Source of the DNA: Cherax quadricarinatus
Taxonomy: Eukaryota; Arthropoda; Malacostraca; Decapoda; Parastacidae
DNA length: 64,000 nt
Assembly (NCBI RefSeq): GCF_038502225.1
Contig: NC_091311.1
Location: forward strand, 38,037,072 to 38,101,071
Direction of reading: 5' to 3'
The notes under the pieces: model-generated
Databases searched by the model: none
What the model was told of the DNA's origin: nothing
The model's input: the letters and a program-made list of their open reading frames with translations, nothing else
Made by a program: the position numbers and the translations under genes
Part shown: piece by piece, positions 43,345-56,600 of the stretch
Layout: each line of letters starts with the position of its first letter
Position numbering within the stretch: the first letter of the stretch is position 1

Positions 43345-43505
43345 TTTAGGCCAGTTAAGCCACGGGACCGACTTCAGTTAAGAGGCCACAGGACCGACTT
43401 CAGTTAAGAGGCCACAGGACCGACCTCAATTAAGAGGCCACAGGACCGACCTCAATTAAGAGGCCACAGGACCGACTTCATTTGAGAGGCTGTCGGGACG
43501 ATTTC
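43345..43505. repeat. 26-bp minisatellite
   Basis: About six units of TTAAGAGGCCACAGGACCGA + CTTCAG. Confidence 0.9.
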
Positions 43506-43679
43506 CGCTACGAGGCCACTGAAGAGACGACCTTGAAGATCTGTTGTAGGTCCTGCGTGACGTCACAGCGGCCTTGAACCTCAGTTGTAGGTCCTGTGTG
43601 ACATGACGTCACTTCCGACGCACCCAAGGAGACGTAGCTACTTCACTGACGTCACGGTTAAGGTTGTTAGCTTCTACTG

Positions 43680-43862
43680 AGACAACTTAACCTCAACTTG
43701 CAAAAGTTTCCCCCTAATTTATGCTCTTAACTTACACTCTTAACTTGCACTCTTAACTTGCACTCTTGCACTCTTAACTTGCACTCTTGCACTCTTAACT
43801 TGCACTCTTAACTGCACTCTTAACTTGCACTCTTAACTGACATTCTTAACTTACACTCTCAA
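43680..43862. repeat. 13-bp tandem repeat
   Basis: Units AACTTGCACTCTT with shortened and altered forms. Confidence 0.85.
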
Positions 43863-43975
43863 CTACTGAAATCGTAATAACACGATTATAAACAAATCAC
43901 AAAACGGATGGGATTCGATCCTATGGCGAGCAAGTCCAAAAACTCGCAGCAGGCCGGCCAGTGTGTCAATATGTA
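43863..43975 (-). mobile_element. SINE-T related fragment
   Basis: GAAATCGTAATAACACGATT tail followed by GGGATTCGATCC (B-box complement) and GCAGGCCGGCCA. Orientation minus. Confidence 0.65.
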
Positions 43976-44615
43976 GTGAGGCTGGCACGGTCCGGTGGCT
44001 AACTTTTAGCGCACACTAGCCACGGATTGGACCCCACCCCCCACACTGTTTGTGTTTTACATAACTTACGAAAAGATGATTCCCCCTGACATACAGAATA
44101 ATTAAGCAATACTTGAAACACTAAGTTACGCAAATAGTATCGTAGTTTTCCTAGGGGAAAATTGCTTTGCTAGAAAGTATTGAAAAGGTCCAGAAGGATT
44201 GTGAGCTCTTTCCCCCGAGGTAAGTAATGAGTTAGTTCGTTAAGGAAAGAGCTTAATGTAGAATAAACATTCGTACCTGTATATCGTGGGTTCAGATCAG
44301 TTAGAGAGCTGAAATTATTAAAATAATAATGGGTATATTAGTAAAATTCAGTAAGAATATAACTTATTATGGAGCTTAATACCCCTGCACCACAATGATA
44401 TTATTACCATACTAATATTTCTCCAAATAAGTCATCATCATCAACACCATCATCAATGTAGTATGCATACTACCCCCAGGATATTCCTCTCCATCTCACG
44501 AGCTGCTCCGGGATGTACTCAGTTTAGTGATAAATACAAAACACGCACAGTAAAAATTAAAATAATTATATTTAGGTGTGATTTATGCTTAAACTATGGT
44601 AAGCACCAGAAATCT

Positions 44616-44616
<1 letters not shown>
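43976..44616. other. No gene recognised
   Basis: No supported ORF or repeat. Confidence 0.4.

Positions 44617-44693
<77 letters not shown>
44617..44693. repeat. (TA)n microsatellite
   Basis: About 75 bp of TA. Confidence 0.95.
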
Positions 44694-44695
<2 letters not shown>

Positions 44696-46907
44696 ACCTG
44701 GCTGTAGATAGGCAGACCACAGTGTTCCATAGTGTTTCAATCGCTTAGAAGAGATTTAGAGCCCAGTTGATTATAATGGTCAGGACATTATTCCCCTAAT
44801 ACTGTTATGGTCATCACGGTCGAAGGGCAACGACCACCGTTCCCATAGACCGGGTTCTCTCTGTGAAAGGAAAAAAAAGGTTTGTAAGATTGGATACCCC
44901 GTGGAGGAGGAGAAAGAGATCAAACCTTTTCCAGGTAGGTTTCAGTGGTATGAAAGGCGATACCATTGTGATGCTCTCCTCTACAACACTGACTGCCACT
45001 ACACTCATTTCCTTCATTACCACAACACCTGCCATCAGTGTAACATCTGACCACCGCAACACCTGCCATCAATGTGAAAGCTGCCTTCCACAACACCCTC
45101 TTCTCCACAACCACAACACCTGCCATCATTATAACACCTGCCCATCAAAACATTCTCCACAACGACATCAAGTGCCATCCATGCATCAATCTCCTTCACA
45201 ATTCTAACATTAATGCAAGCGTGGGAGCCGCGTCTGATACTCATAAATCCCTCGTCCAATATAATGTTAAGGTCTTTTATCTTAGGTCATCTGCACGCAT
45301 CCTCCAAGCGGCATCACGTAAGACCTATTTCCCAAAGGTCTGTGGGAACGCCGTGGTAACTGGGGTTGTGGAGGTGTTAGTTGTGATGGGGTTGTGGGAG
45401 GTGTTAGTTATGATTGGGTTGTGGGAAGTGTTAGTTGTGATGGAGTTGTGAGAGGTGTTAGTTGTAATGGGGAAAAGTTGTGAGATTGTGTTCACAAATC
45501 TGTCACATTCAACATTAACCCTATCTGTGACAGATAATGAAGATAACGCAGTTATTGTTCCAGATATTTACTTTGTATATCACACTGGACTCAAGGAGGA
45601 CCTGTCTAGTATTGACTGACCCCCAGAAAACATAGGAAAATAAGATTCATTGTAAATGATCCGAAATGGTTGAACTAGATTAACAGAGAAGAGGGCCATC
45701 CTGTGAATCAAAAATGTCTATTTTAAAAATTAAATGAAAACTGAGGAAGAGGGTAAGTTAAACGAGATGACGAAAGTAAAGTGGCAAAGGAATCCAACAC
45801 AAATAAAAAATTCTTCTTCTGGTGTACAGGATAAAGACCAGGAAAAGAAAAAACAGGAGTCCACTTGAAAATGGACATGGAGAGTTAACTGATAATGTAA
45901 CATTAATGAAAGATCCAGTGTTTGTGGTAGCTGCGATTAATCACACATAGATGAGGAAAATGCGACACGATCCTTCAGAACATAATAAAACCTTATAAAT
46001 CTATCTCAATCTCTCTACCAATGTGAGTCAGTTGAAGTTGTCTGGCGATTACACTTCCTGCTCTCGCCAGGGAAGCTGAGGGAACAATTCCCAATGAAGT
46101 ATAGGTATGGAGAATGGTTCTCTTGCTTTTAGGAGGAGGACCGAGCCTCCAGCCCCTTTTATTAAAAAAATCCAACAACATGAATATCAGAGCAGGCTTC
46201 CCAGGGATGGATCTCCTATCCTACTCAGTGTACGACCACCGCGATAACTGCTCTGTAATTAACCAAACAGAGCTTAAAACTGTCTGTTGAGACTGGGGAT
46301 TAACAAGGTCAAAGTCACTCGGCTATTTATGGACCAGAGAGAACCGGGAAGAATGCTTGAAGTCTTTTACTTCTGGATGTCACTTCAGGAGCATCAAACA
46401 ATCTCCAGTAGTATTTCCAACGTCAAAATTATTCAGGTTGCCTTCAGATTGTGCAACAGGCAACACAACACTGTTCTTGCAGACAGATCCTGATAACGAC
46501 TTTTTTTTTTTTTACCCATTTCTCCAGAAGAAAACTTTGGAAAAGAATGGCTTCTTTTCACACCTGCCTCAGGAACTGGTCGGGGTATTTTGTAATGAAT
46601 ATAGAAACCTGGCATACGAACACCGACGGAATGTCAGACACTTGTGTTACCCTACGACATTTTAATTAGGAACAGTTTCCAAAGCCTCAGAAACGTAAGG
46701 CTCCTAACAAAATGTTTTCGTATTACAAATGCATTTTTCTGACGTGTAGAGCGGTTAAACGTTAAATTCTGGATCGCCTCCTCACTCTCCATTACCAGTT
46801 GATTTGCTATTTCTGGTCTCGTGTTTGCATCTTTCAGTTTCATTAACTTATACATGTTGAGCACAAGTTCTGACAGCTATATTCATAAATAGTCTTGTTT
46901 CTTGTCC
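44694..46907. other. No gene recognised; short internal repeats
   Basis: About 2.2 kb. At 44985-45130 CCACAACACCTGCCATCA-like phrases recur. At 45350-45470 units of GTTGTGGGAGGTGTTAGTTG recur three to four times. ORFs of 60-125 codons show no motifs. Confidence 0.4.
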
Positions 46908-47934
<1,027 letters not shown>

Positions 47935-48110
47935 ACGATACGCACATTGCAGTGGTTGCTGCCTGCAACTCACAACCGAAGAGTTCAGATTCGACTCTTG
48001 GACTGGTGATGTTGTGCATGCCTCCTTACACCTGCTGCTCCTATTTACTTTGTTAGTAAGTAGGTACCTGGGTGTCAGTGGACTAGTGTATCGCATTCTG
48101 GGAAAAAAAA
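47935..48110 (+). mobile_element. tRNA-derived SINE fragment
   Basis: B-box-like GAGTTCAGATTCGACTC, then CCTCCTTACACCTGCTGC, GTTAGTAAGTAGGTACCTGG and GTGTATCGCATTCTGGG. Diverged copy of 7627. Confidence 0.7.
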
Positions 48111-49083
48111 CAAAAGAATTCAAGTGTAAATAAACTACAATGAGTGATCTCAGATAATCTTGGGTTAATCCTCTTTACAAATAATCCAAACGTCTTCTTC
48201 CTCGTCATACATTTCAGAAAGTATTTGTTATAATTACCACAGGTTAGGTTAATAGGTGGGTTTAAAGCCTATCTACTATACTAAGGTCATTAAGGCTGCA
48301 CGTAACAGTTTCACCACCAGACAAGAATCCTTTAATCCATAAAACAGTGATTAAAATATAATCTCAGCATATATTCTCTGAGAGATATACAAAGACCACA
48401 GTGGAAATAAGTCACTTAATTTTGTGGGGGAATTTTCCTAAGAAATTTATACGTATTACTGTGTAATTATATTTATGTGTACCTGTATCTAAATAAACTT
48501 ACTTAATTACTTATTTATTTACTTAATTACTTACTTACTTGCTCTTAATTATCCTCATTTTCATGTCATGGCTGATGTTTCTTTGATTAACGTCTTTGCT
48601 AATTTCCGATATCTTGCATGCCAATATATCCCCCATGGTGTTGCTCACTGAAAGTTACAGTGTTCTAAATAAATCAATTATTTTAACTGACAACCTGCTG
48701 ATGATTGATTTCCTGACTGACTGACGTTGTCTGGTATCTGTAGATCAGCTTAGACTATGAGAGGATCGCTCACAGTTTAAGCTGTGAGCGACCCTCTCAC
48801 AGAGGACCGCTCACAGCTTAGACCGTTGGTTCATATTTACAAGGTTTCATCCAGCAGAGGTTACATTAGCATTTTATGGACTGGGTGTTAGGGCAGATAC
48901 TATTATTATTTCGACTTGTCTTGGTTCCTGGTGCTTAGATGACCGGTGTCTACATTTACGCATTCCCGATGGAATTCAGTTTATTCCTAACGCTGACTGC
49001 TAGTCTATTCCTGATATTGACTGCTAATTTATTCCTAATATTGCTAGTTTATTTCTAACGCTGATTTCTAGTCTATTTCCCCT
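48111..49083. other. No gene; hairpin at 48758-48799
   Basis: The hairpin has 18-bp arms with one mismatch (TGAGAGGATCGCTCACAG and its near complement) and a 6-bp spacer. Otherwise nothing recognised. Confidence 0.45.
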
Positions 49084-49245
49084 TCAAGAGAGGTTCCTTG
49101 ATGCTGGTGAGGGGTTCTTGATCTAGGGAATTGGATCTGTGCTCCGGTTCCCTGAATTGAGCCTGAATGTCTCCCATCCCCCCCACATGCGCTGTATAAT
49201 CCTATGGGTTTAGCGCTCCCCCATGATTATAATAATAATAATTAT
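49084..49245 (+). mobile_element. GCTTAGCGC repeat copy
   Basis: GGTTCCTTGATGCTGGTGAG, GATCTAGGGAATTGGATCTG and GGGTTTAGCGCTCCCCCATG, ending in AATAATAAT. Inverted relative to 21295-21470. Confidence 0.75.
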
Positions 49246-49714
49246 AGTCTGTTCCTAACACTGATTGCTAGTTTATTCTTAACACTGATTGTTAATTCGG
49301 CTATTACATCCTCTGTAGAGCTGACATTAGTATTTTTTTTAATTGGTATCACTGATTTAATAGCTTAATAATTTTAATATTTGCTGCCATAGGAAAAGTG
49401 TTTGCTGGCAACAGTGTATTACATTATACTGACCTTGAGGCAGCCCAGCGTGCTTGGCGCCCCACACTCGCGAAAATTTTATTTTACATTATTCTTCGAG
49501 AAGGAAACCGCTTAGAGCCACAATTCCCATCATAGCTGATGAGTTTACTAACTTCTTTACAAGTCTTTTATATGTAAATGCTCGTAGATATTATGTTTGT
49601 CGTCAGCTTCGATACTGAAGAAGGTGCACGTATGTGTGTGCATCTTCTGTTGTGAGTATGCGCAGTGAAGTGCATAGTAAACAAGATGTAATATATATAC
49701 TGCAGGTGGATAGT

Positions 49715-49717
<3 letters not shown>
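49246..49717. other. No gene recognised
   Basis: No supported ORF or repeat. Confidence 0.4.

Positions 49718-49782
<65 letters not shown>
49718..49782. repeat. (AG)n microsatellite
   Basis: About 64 bp of AG. Confidence 0.95.
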
Positions 49783-49785
<3 letters not shown>

Positions 49786-49924
49786 GGAAGGAAAGAGGAA
49801 TGGAAGGGGGAGGGGTTGAGACAGGTCGTTATGGGTCACGGCGTCCGGACACCAAGTCTCCTGACCTTTCTTTTCTTTGCTTGCCTTGTACCCCGACCGG
49901 CAGTGGCGGTGTTCGCCTGGCCAC

Positions 49925-50458
49925 TATGGCCAGGTTCAACACACCACCATTATTTTAATGTCTCCTGCGTCGATTCTGGCCTTGCGATTACTTGCTGGCC
50001 TGCTTCAGCACACCACCATGGCCAGGTTGAACACACCACCATGGCCAGGTTGAACACACCACCATGGTCAGGTTGAACACACCACCATGGCCAGGTTGAA
50101 CACACCACCATGGCCAAGTTGAACACACCACCATGGCCAGGTTGAACACACCACCATGGCCGGGTTCAACACACCACCATGGCCGGGTTCAACACACCAC
50201 CATGGCCGGGTTCAACACACCACCATGGCCGGGTTCAACACACCACCATGGCCAGGTTGAACACACCACCATGGCCAGGTTCAACACACCACCATGGCCA
50301 GGGTCAACACACCACCATGGCCAGGGTCAACACACCACCATGGCCAGGGTCAACACACCACCATGGCCAGGGTCAACACACCACCATGGCCAGGGTCAAC
50401 ACACCACCATGGCCAGGGTCAACACACCACCATGGCCGGGTTCAACACACCACCACGA
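49925..50458. repeat. 23-bp minisatellite, about 20 copies
   Basis: Unit CCACCATGGCCAGGTTGAAC + ACA, with variants GGTTC, GGGTC and GCCGGG. As 23 is not divisible by three, the ORFs (up to 144 codons, MARLNTPPWPGSTHHHG-like) are period artefacts. The first units, before 50010, are diverged or interrupted. Confidence 0.95.
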
Positions 50459-50999
50459 GAAGGGTGAAAAAAAAAAGGTCTACCACTGGCAAGTTCAACG
50501 GACTATCATGGCCAGGTTGAGCAAGTCTGAACTTCACTCGACTTCGATAAGATTCTTCACCAAATAAGTAACTGGCCGATAGGCAACAGAGACTTTGGAT
50601 AAGAAGGATGAAAGAAGAGTGTGTCCGGGTCACAAGCGACTTTCCACATGGGTAAGTGTAGTCTCCTTGTCGATAATCAACATAACCGATGTAAAAAATG
50701 AGAGACTATATAGCAATATAAATTCGCTGACGATACAAACAGGATGATGAATCATTTCTGAAGAAGACATTAATGAGGTTCGGGAGGATTATTACGTTGT
50801 GATCCGAGAGGTGACAAAGGTAAAACACGCTATAAAAGGTGCCGTTGTAAATTGTCAGTACCCTGAAGATTTCTTAAGACGATACAATAAGAGCAACGAA
50901 CTCTATTCATCAAAGGAGTAGAAAGACGGTTGTCATAAGTGAAGTGTATAAATAAAATGAGTGAAATATCGAAGACAAAGAACGCAATAAAGGATTTAA
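50459..50999. other. No gene recognised
   Basis: No supported ORF or repeat. Confidence 0.4.
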
Positions 51000-51135
51000 A
51001 CCGAACAAATTTTGGTTTAAAACCTTATATCGAAAAGAACAGGTTTGGCCAGAGGGGAAGAAACTGCCAAGCAACATCAGTGAAGTAAATATTTGGTGGA
51101 GCTTTAAGAACAGGTTAGCCAGATACATCAGTAAG
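51000..51135 (+). mobile_element. LINE-F-like C-terminal fragment
   Basis: AGAACAGGTTAGCCAGATAC and AAACTGCCAAGCAACATC correspond in position and sense to LINE-F codons near 8460-8530. Low coverage. Confidence 0.5.
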
Positions 51136-51144
51136 CCGCCAGCA

Positions 51145-51167
51145 GCAGCAGCAGCAGCAGCAGCAAT
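51145..51167. repeat. (AGC)n short microsatellite
   Basis: Eight AGC units. Confidence 0.9.
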
Positions 51168-51329
51168 CCTTTTGTTCGTAGATTACACTAGTCACCACGA
51201 CGAGGAGGAGGTTGATCCATGGTTCCAGCTGGCTGTCGAAGTTCACCTCAAGCACCAGTCCGAGTCAGCTCGCTAGTCGGATATTCTCCACAGCCTCGGC
51301 AGTATATATTGGTTAATGGAGCCTACGAT

Positions 51330-51415
51330 CATCACCCCCACGACCCTGCCCCATGACCCTCCCCCATGACCCTCCCCCATGCCCCTGCCCCATGCCCCTG
51401 CCCTATGCCAGGCCT
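51330..51415. repeat. 14-bp C-rich tandem repeat
   Basis: CCCCATGACCCTCC and CCCCATGCCCCTGC units, about six. Confidence 0.8.
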
Positions 51416-52364
51416 CATAATTTAAAAAGAAACTATTACAAGAATAAGAATTATTAGAGACACTGGCAAGAAAAAGAAAAAATATATCCAACGTAAGGTG
51501 AAATATTTTAAGGAATTACCTGTTATCATTTCATGTGCTTATGAAGAAGGAACACAAGAAAAAAAACCTGCCAGAGTACAAAATGTTTGACAGACTTCCG
51601 TTTTCCAATAATATGACAAGACGTAGGTACCTCCCTGGATCGTTTCTGTCTACAAAGTCCTTTACCGACTTCACGTTTGTTTTACAATAAAAATGGTAAG
51701 AGACAAAATTACGCAGTCTTCTGCAAAATAGTTGAAATGCTAGACTTTTTATGCAGCTTCACAGTTGTCTAGTGTACGCAGCCTCAACATGTGCATCTCT
51801 AGTGTCCCGTAACACATCTCATCAATACTCCAGTTCATTCCAAGTATTGGCCAACATATCCGGCGTAACTTTTCCGATGTCCTCATTCGTTATAGCACGG
51901 AGTGTGTTAGTGCCAGCTACTGGTATCAGGAAAACATAGTCTTTCACAAACTCAAAAAAGAAATTAAGATGCGTGATATCAGAGGAAGAGCGAGGGACTG
52001 CTTTCTGGGACCCGCCAGGGATGGCGCCAGAGGGTAGAGGGGCTTAAGAGCTTCAACTTCTCCCCAGAATTTCCCCCAGCTATCCCAAAGTCCCTGCTGC
52101 TTCTAAACAAGTCTCCTAGCCACCCCAGCCTACAAACAATTAGCCACTCCTTCGGCCTCCAAGTATAGAAATTCTGGGTCGCCCTTGTATGACGCACTAT
52201 CCTTCTGCCAGAGAAGTGTATTTTGATATAGTTTATCATAATGCTGTAATAACTTTCCGAAAGCGAAAAGGAACGTTGTGGACACAATGTAGGTTAACAG
52301 TGTTGACGACAAACATCGCTATCTCATATACCTCTCTTTTTTCTCTCTCATGAGCACCCACTCA
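51416..52364. other. No gene recognised
   Basis: ORFs up to 102 codons, no motifs. Confidence 0.4.
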
Positions 52365-52512
52365 AATGTTGACACCCATATGTGAACGTCCAAATGTGGA
52401 CACCCATATGTGAACGCCCAAATGTGGACACCCAAGTGCGAACATCAAAATGTGGACACCCAAGTGCGAACATCAAAATGTGGACACCCAAATGTGGAGA
52501 CGCAAATGGTTG
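52365..52512. repeat. 27-bp tandem repeat
   Basis: About five units of AAATGTGGACACCCAAGTGC + GAACATC. Period divisible by three, so the 66-codon ORF over it is a repeat effect. Confidence 0.85.
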
Positions 52513-53055
52513 GCGTCATAGGTGCGGCTGCAGGTCTTTAGGATACGTGGAAGTTAAGGATCTGAGGGCGGAGGAACGTTAACTTGGGTGTCACCGTGAG
52601 GGGTGGACCCTTGACACTAGCAGCAGTTACGGCTCCACCCCATGACCTTAATTCTTCCCTGGACAAGTCAATTTTGATGGGCTTCCGATTTCTCCCCTTT
52701 CACCCGCGCGCGCGTGTCATACGAATACCTACAGTCACCTTCCTTCCACCGCCCCAGAGACGCCAGTCTTTTATGGTTTTTAACTGAGGGTAACTGAAAT
52801 CGAACTGTGGCCAGAGCTTAGCGGGAGGAAGGGAAGGAAGATGGGTAAGGATGGAAATGGATCAAAGAGGCGTGTGAGTAAAGAAGGATGGGAAAAGAAG
52901 ACGAAGACAGTGACACTATCTATGGCCAAGGAAGGAAGAACACATTGAAGAAGGAGTTTTGATTGGAACAATATTTCGCTCTGTGTGGAGCTTTATCACG
53001 TCATATTTCTCTCTAAGTGAATTATTATTATCATCATTATTATATGTATAAGAGA
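52513..53055. other. No gene recognised
   Basis: No supported ORF or repeat. Confidence 0.4.
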
Positions 53056-53142
53056 AGTAACAAAGCGGTCAGAAAGCTTACAGCACTTAGACGTATCTCG
53101 CATCTGCTCGACAGCAGAGGTTGCAAGATTCTGTACGAGCCA
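53056..53142 (+). pseudogene. LINE-D RT scrap
   Basis: Encodes KLTALRRISHLLDSRGCKIL, matching LINE-D at about 41500-41580 and 3200-3280. Both ends are abruptly truncated. Confidence 0.8.
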
Positions 53143-53149
53143 CATAGAG

Positions 53150-53285
53150 CCTTGGGAGACGGGAGGGGCCTGGATTTGGGGGGGGGGTTGAGTCGAAGGT
53201 ATTCAGGCTTGCTTCAAGGGATTGGAACATAGGTCTTAGATCAAGAGTCCCTTGCCAACATCAAGGGACCTCCCTCCCTCCTCAA
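53150..53285 (-). mobile_element. GCTTAGCGC repeat, diverged part
   Basis: GGTATTCAGGCTTGCTTCAA, GGGATTGGAACATAGGTC and TTGCCAACATCAAGGGACC match 21370-21450. Confidence 0.6.
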
Positions 53286-53287
53286 GC

Positions 53288-53313
53288 GCTCTCTCTCTCT
53301 CTCTCTCTCTATG

Positions 53314-53376
<63 letters not shown>
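53288..53376. repeat. (CT)n microsatellite
   Basis: About 88 bp with a few interruptions. Confidence 0.93.
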
Positions 53377-53779
53377 TTGCTTCCTTACGACCACTGGTTT
53401 CCAACTTAACGACAGACATCGTTACTAAAATTGTTCTTTATTATGTCTAAACATTGCTTACTCATTTTTTTTTGTTTATATTTTTCTCTTCTGGCAGATT
53501 TTTTTGGGGGGAGGGGGGGGGAATGCTAAAATTGTCTTTCTGGAAGGGAAAAAATAGTTTCTCCTTCACCATGAAGACTCGTGTCAGCTTCCCTCAATTT
53601 AAGATCATCTGGCAGAAATCAGTTTCTCTTAATAAAGCAGAATAACATAATAAGAGATTACAGATGCACAGGGTCAACATACATGTAGTCCCAGATACCC
53701 TAAATCTTACCCATTCCAATGATTTCTCCATTGATGAATAGGTCACAGTGCCGTGAGTAGAATTCACAACTTATCTAAA

Positions 53780-53890
53780 AATTTGGAGAAATCTTAGACG
53801 ACATTCCGGTCCATTCTAGACCGAAACGTCTGTTTCATTATCACTCGTGATTTGGTAACTGTCCAGGACGAACCGAAATGTCGTCTTATG
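53780..53890. mobile_element. GTTTCG-type fragment, partly inverted
   Basis: CTTAGACGACATTCCGGTCC, GACCGAAACGTCTG, then GTCCAGGACGAACCGAAATG and TCGTC: loose inverted arms. Confidence 0.6.
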
Positions 53891-54066
53891 CTTCATCTGT
53901 GTTTACCTAGAGGTAAAATCATTTCCTGGTTGTGGTATTTCTTATGCTTCTCTGTGGTGAGGTTGGCAGAGCGATGGACTAAGATAGATTTTGACACCGA
54001 AGTGGCTAGTTTATTATGCACCCATATCCATCCTGTGGAAGGTAGCGCAAGATAATATGGATACAC

Positions 54067-54233
54067 AAAAGGCCTAGGAGCTAGGCCCTAAAGGATTAAC
54101 GAAAGTCCTAGGAACTAGATCTTAAAGGGTTAACGAAAGGCCTAAGAACTAGGCCCTAAAGGATTAACAAAAGGCCTAGGAACTAGCCCTGAAGGATTAA
54201 CAAAAGGTCTAAGAACTAGGCTCTAAGGGGTTA
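54067..54233. repeat. 34-bp tandem repeat
   Basis: Five units of AAAGGCCTAGGAACTAGGCC + CTAAAGGATTAACG with substitutions. Confidence 0.88.
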
Positions 54234-56504
54234 AAACAGGAGTACATCTGGATTTATATCTACAAATGACTTACCTGTTGCAAGCAAATTTAGGAAATTT
54301 GCTTAATGTCTGGTATCTTATTATCATTAATAAGATTATTATCATTAATAAGATATCTCGACATATCACAATATAGGTTATTATATTCCTCAATAAGTGG
54401 ACACTTGAATAGATAGTGACCATAAGGCTGACCACATACTATGCATTTGGTTTAATCATTTGTGTACATCTGTCAAACTGCCAGAAGTACTTGTTACCAA
54501 GCCTAAGCCTACAACATCAGTCGGTCTGCTCACATTGCAAGTTGCTCCATAAATTTATCTACGTTCATGCTATCGTAGTGGATGACAGATCTACTCAGGC
54601 TTTCATCTGCATTTCTACAACATTCAGGTTCACTAAATACTTCTCTCCTAATGTTAATTAATCATAACGCTAGACACAAAAACACAAAAGTTACATTCTA
54701 CTTGTTTTTTTGCTAACTTATCAACTTTATCATGAAGGAACAATCCAATGTGTGATGGAATCTATAACAATTGTACATTAATTCACCTTTCCCGGATTTT
54801 TTAGTATTGATATCTGACTTCTCCAGTGAGCACACTGTTAGAGTTAGAGCGAGGGACTAGCAACGTCAGGATCATGAGACTACAGGATCAAATCCCTTCA
54901 TTCCAGTTTAATTAGTATTAGTTTCCATCATTACAGTATACCTATTTCCAGAGAGATTCTTCACAATTACTGCAGCATTTAATTTACAATTAATCTGTTT
55001 GGCAAATCGATCGTTGCTTCATAACCCAACTACTCAAGCTCTGAGTAAAAAGCACGACATTTACACTGAATTAACAGACCAATTTACAATCAAAATTGTT
55101 GGAATGTATTTTACATGGTTTATGTATTACCTGACAGGTGAGACGGCTACCTTACAGGTGATGAGGTGCGGCTTCACGTAACAGTATAACAGTGTCACTC
55201 AGACTACAGTATGTCAAATGGTTCTCTATCAAGCAAACACAATGTCTCTACACCCACTAAAATCAGTTGCGGACCAAGTTTGTTCTGTCCTCCAACGAGA
55301 ACGTGAGAACCTGAACATAATAGCAAGAGAACTTGTTGTTTTTCAGGCAGTGGTGTGAATTACTGAGTTTGCTGTCAGTCTCAACTGTGAACTGTCAGAG
55401 GTACAGGATGACTTGTAGCACCTCGCTCAACCTCCAAGGCAAGGCTTAGTGCTTGCACTTGAGATTCAAGGGAACCCCTTATGTTTGTAATACTGAGACG
55501 TATGTCCTATTAATGCATATCATATGTAAGGTTTAACTTGAGAACTGGTGAAGAAACAGCGAGCATGTGAGAGAAGAAACTAGGGAGGGAAGTGATGTTT
55601 TGCTCGCTGGCACTCCGTTAGCGGAGACATTCTCTTGGTCACGCAGTGTACGAAAATACGTTAGAACGTTTCTGATTCACAAGTAAATTTACCTTGTTTC
55701 TCCTGGGATTTTTTCTGTAAAAAACAAAGTATTGTTGGTTACGTGTGGTGAATAACACTTTATGTTTGGCTAACATATCGAACAGCCTATTTTTTTTTTT
55801 ACTGCATTTCTTAGAATCTAAATACTAGTGTGTTTCTCGAAATTCTGACGCACGGATCAACAATGACGTGTCAGTGACGTAGTAATAACGTAACCGTGAC
55901 TTAGTTCCGAGACTCCGCCCACACTAGGCTCCTTACGCATTCTTGTTGTGGTAGGCCAACGGCTTTTCCTCTATTTTTCTTCCTTGAGCACATATACCAT
56001 GGTAGTGTTCAGCTAGGAAGAAGTCGCTGCTTGCTGCATTAATTAAAACAAGCAACTGGAGATGGGAGCCAGAATTACGAAGCAACACCGTGACGTCACA
56101 TTCGTCTCTTAGTGAAGTTCAAATGTTTAACTCTAAGAAGCTCTATTTCCACACATGATGGAAATTAACGCGAAGCTCTTCTATCTTCCTCTCTTCTACT
56201 CATTCGAAACGAGTAGTATTTCCTTAATATCTTAAGCACAGTGAACGTTGTAACATTGCTTTAGGTTTCCTCTGTGGGTACAGCTGGATGGTAAGGGCTC
56301 CTTGCCTCACATACATAAATAATCCATGACCACAGAAAACTAAACTGTAATGTTTTTGTGACTGAATTCATGTTTATATAAACAACTCAATGCGACTGTG
56401 ACTAGATCCTGAACATGTAAATAGTTCGTTGTCATTGTAACTTGATTAGGCACCATAACATTTAATAACCAGTCCCTGAACCCATTATGTGCCTCTGACT
56501 ACCT
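54234..56504. other. No gene recognised
   Basis: The longest stretch here without repeats. ORFs do not exceed about 80 codons and have no recognised motifs. A short direct repeat ATTATCATTAATAAGAT occurs twice near 54320-54350. Non-coding single-copy DNA is most likely. Confidence 0.4.
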
Positions 56505-56600
56505 GGAGATACCCACCGACAGGATGGGTATGACGTGCAGGTCCTGGACTGGGCTGCGGGGACGATGGCCCGCAGCCCAGTCCAGGACCATCCAATATTA
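56505..56600. repeat. Inverted pair of LINE-A 3' end scraps
   Basis: Perfect 21-bp arms at 56540-56560 and 56569-56589 (GGTCCTGGACTGGGCTGCGG...), spacer 8 bp. The arms match the LINE-A 3' region GGTCATGGACTGGGCCGCGG (58799). Outer CTACCTGGAGATAC and TATCTCCAG also mirror LINE-A tails. Confidence 0.8.

Noticed and set aside
50133..50567. 144-codon ORF with MARLNTPPWPGSTHHHG cycle
   Set aside because: A 23-bp minisatellite read through three frames; not a protein gene without independent evidence.
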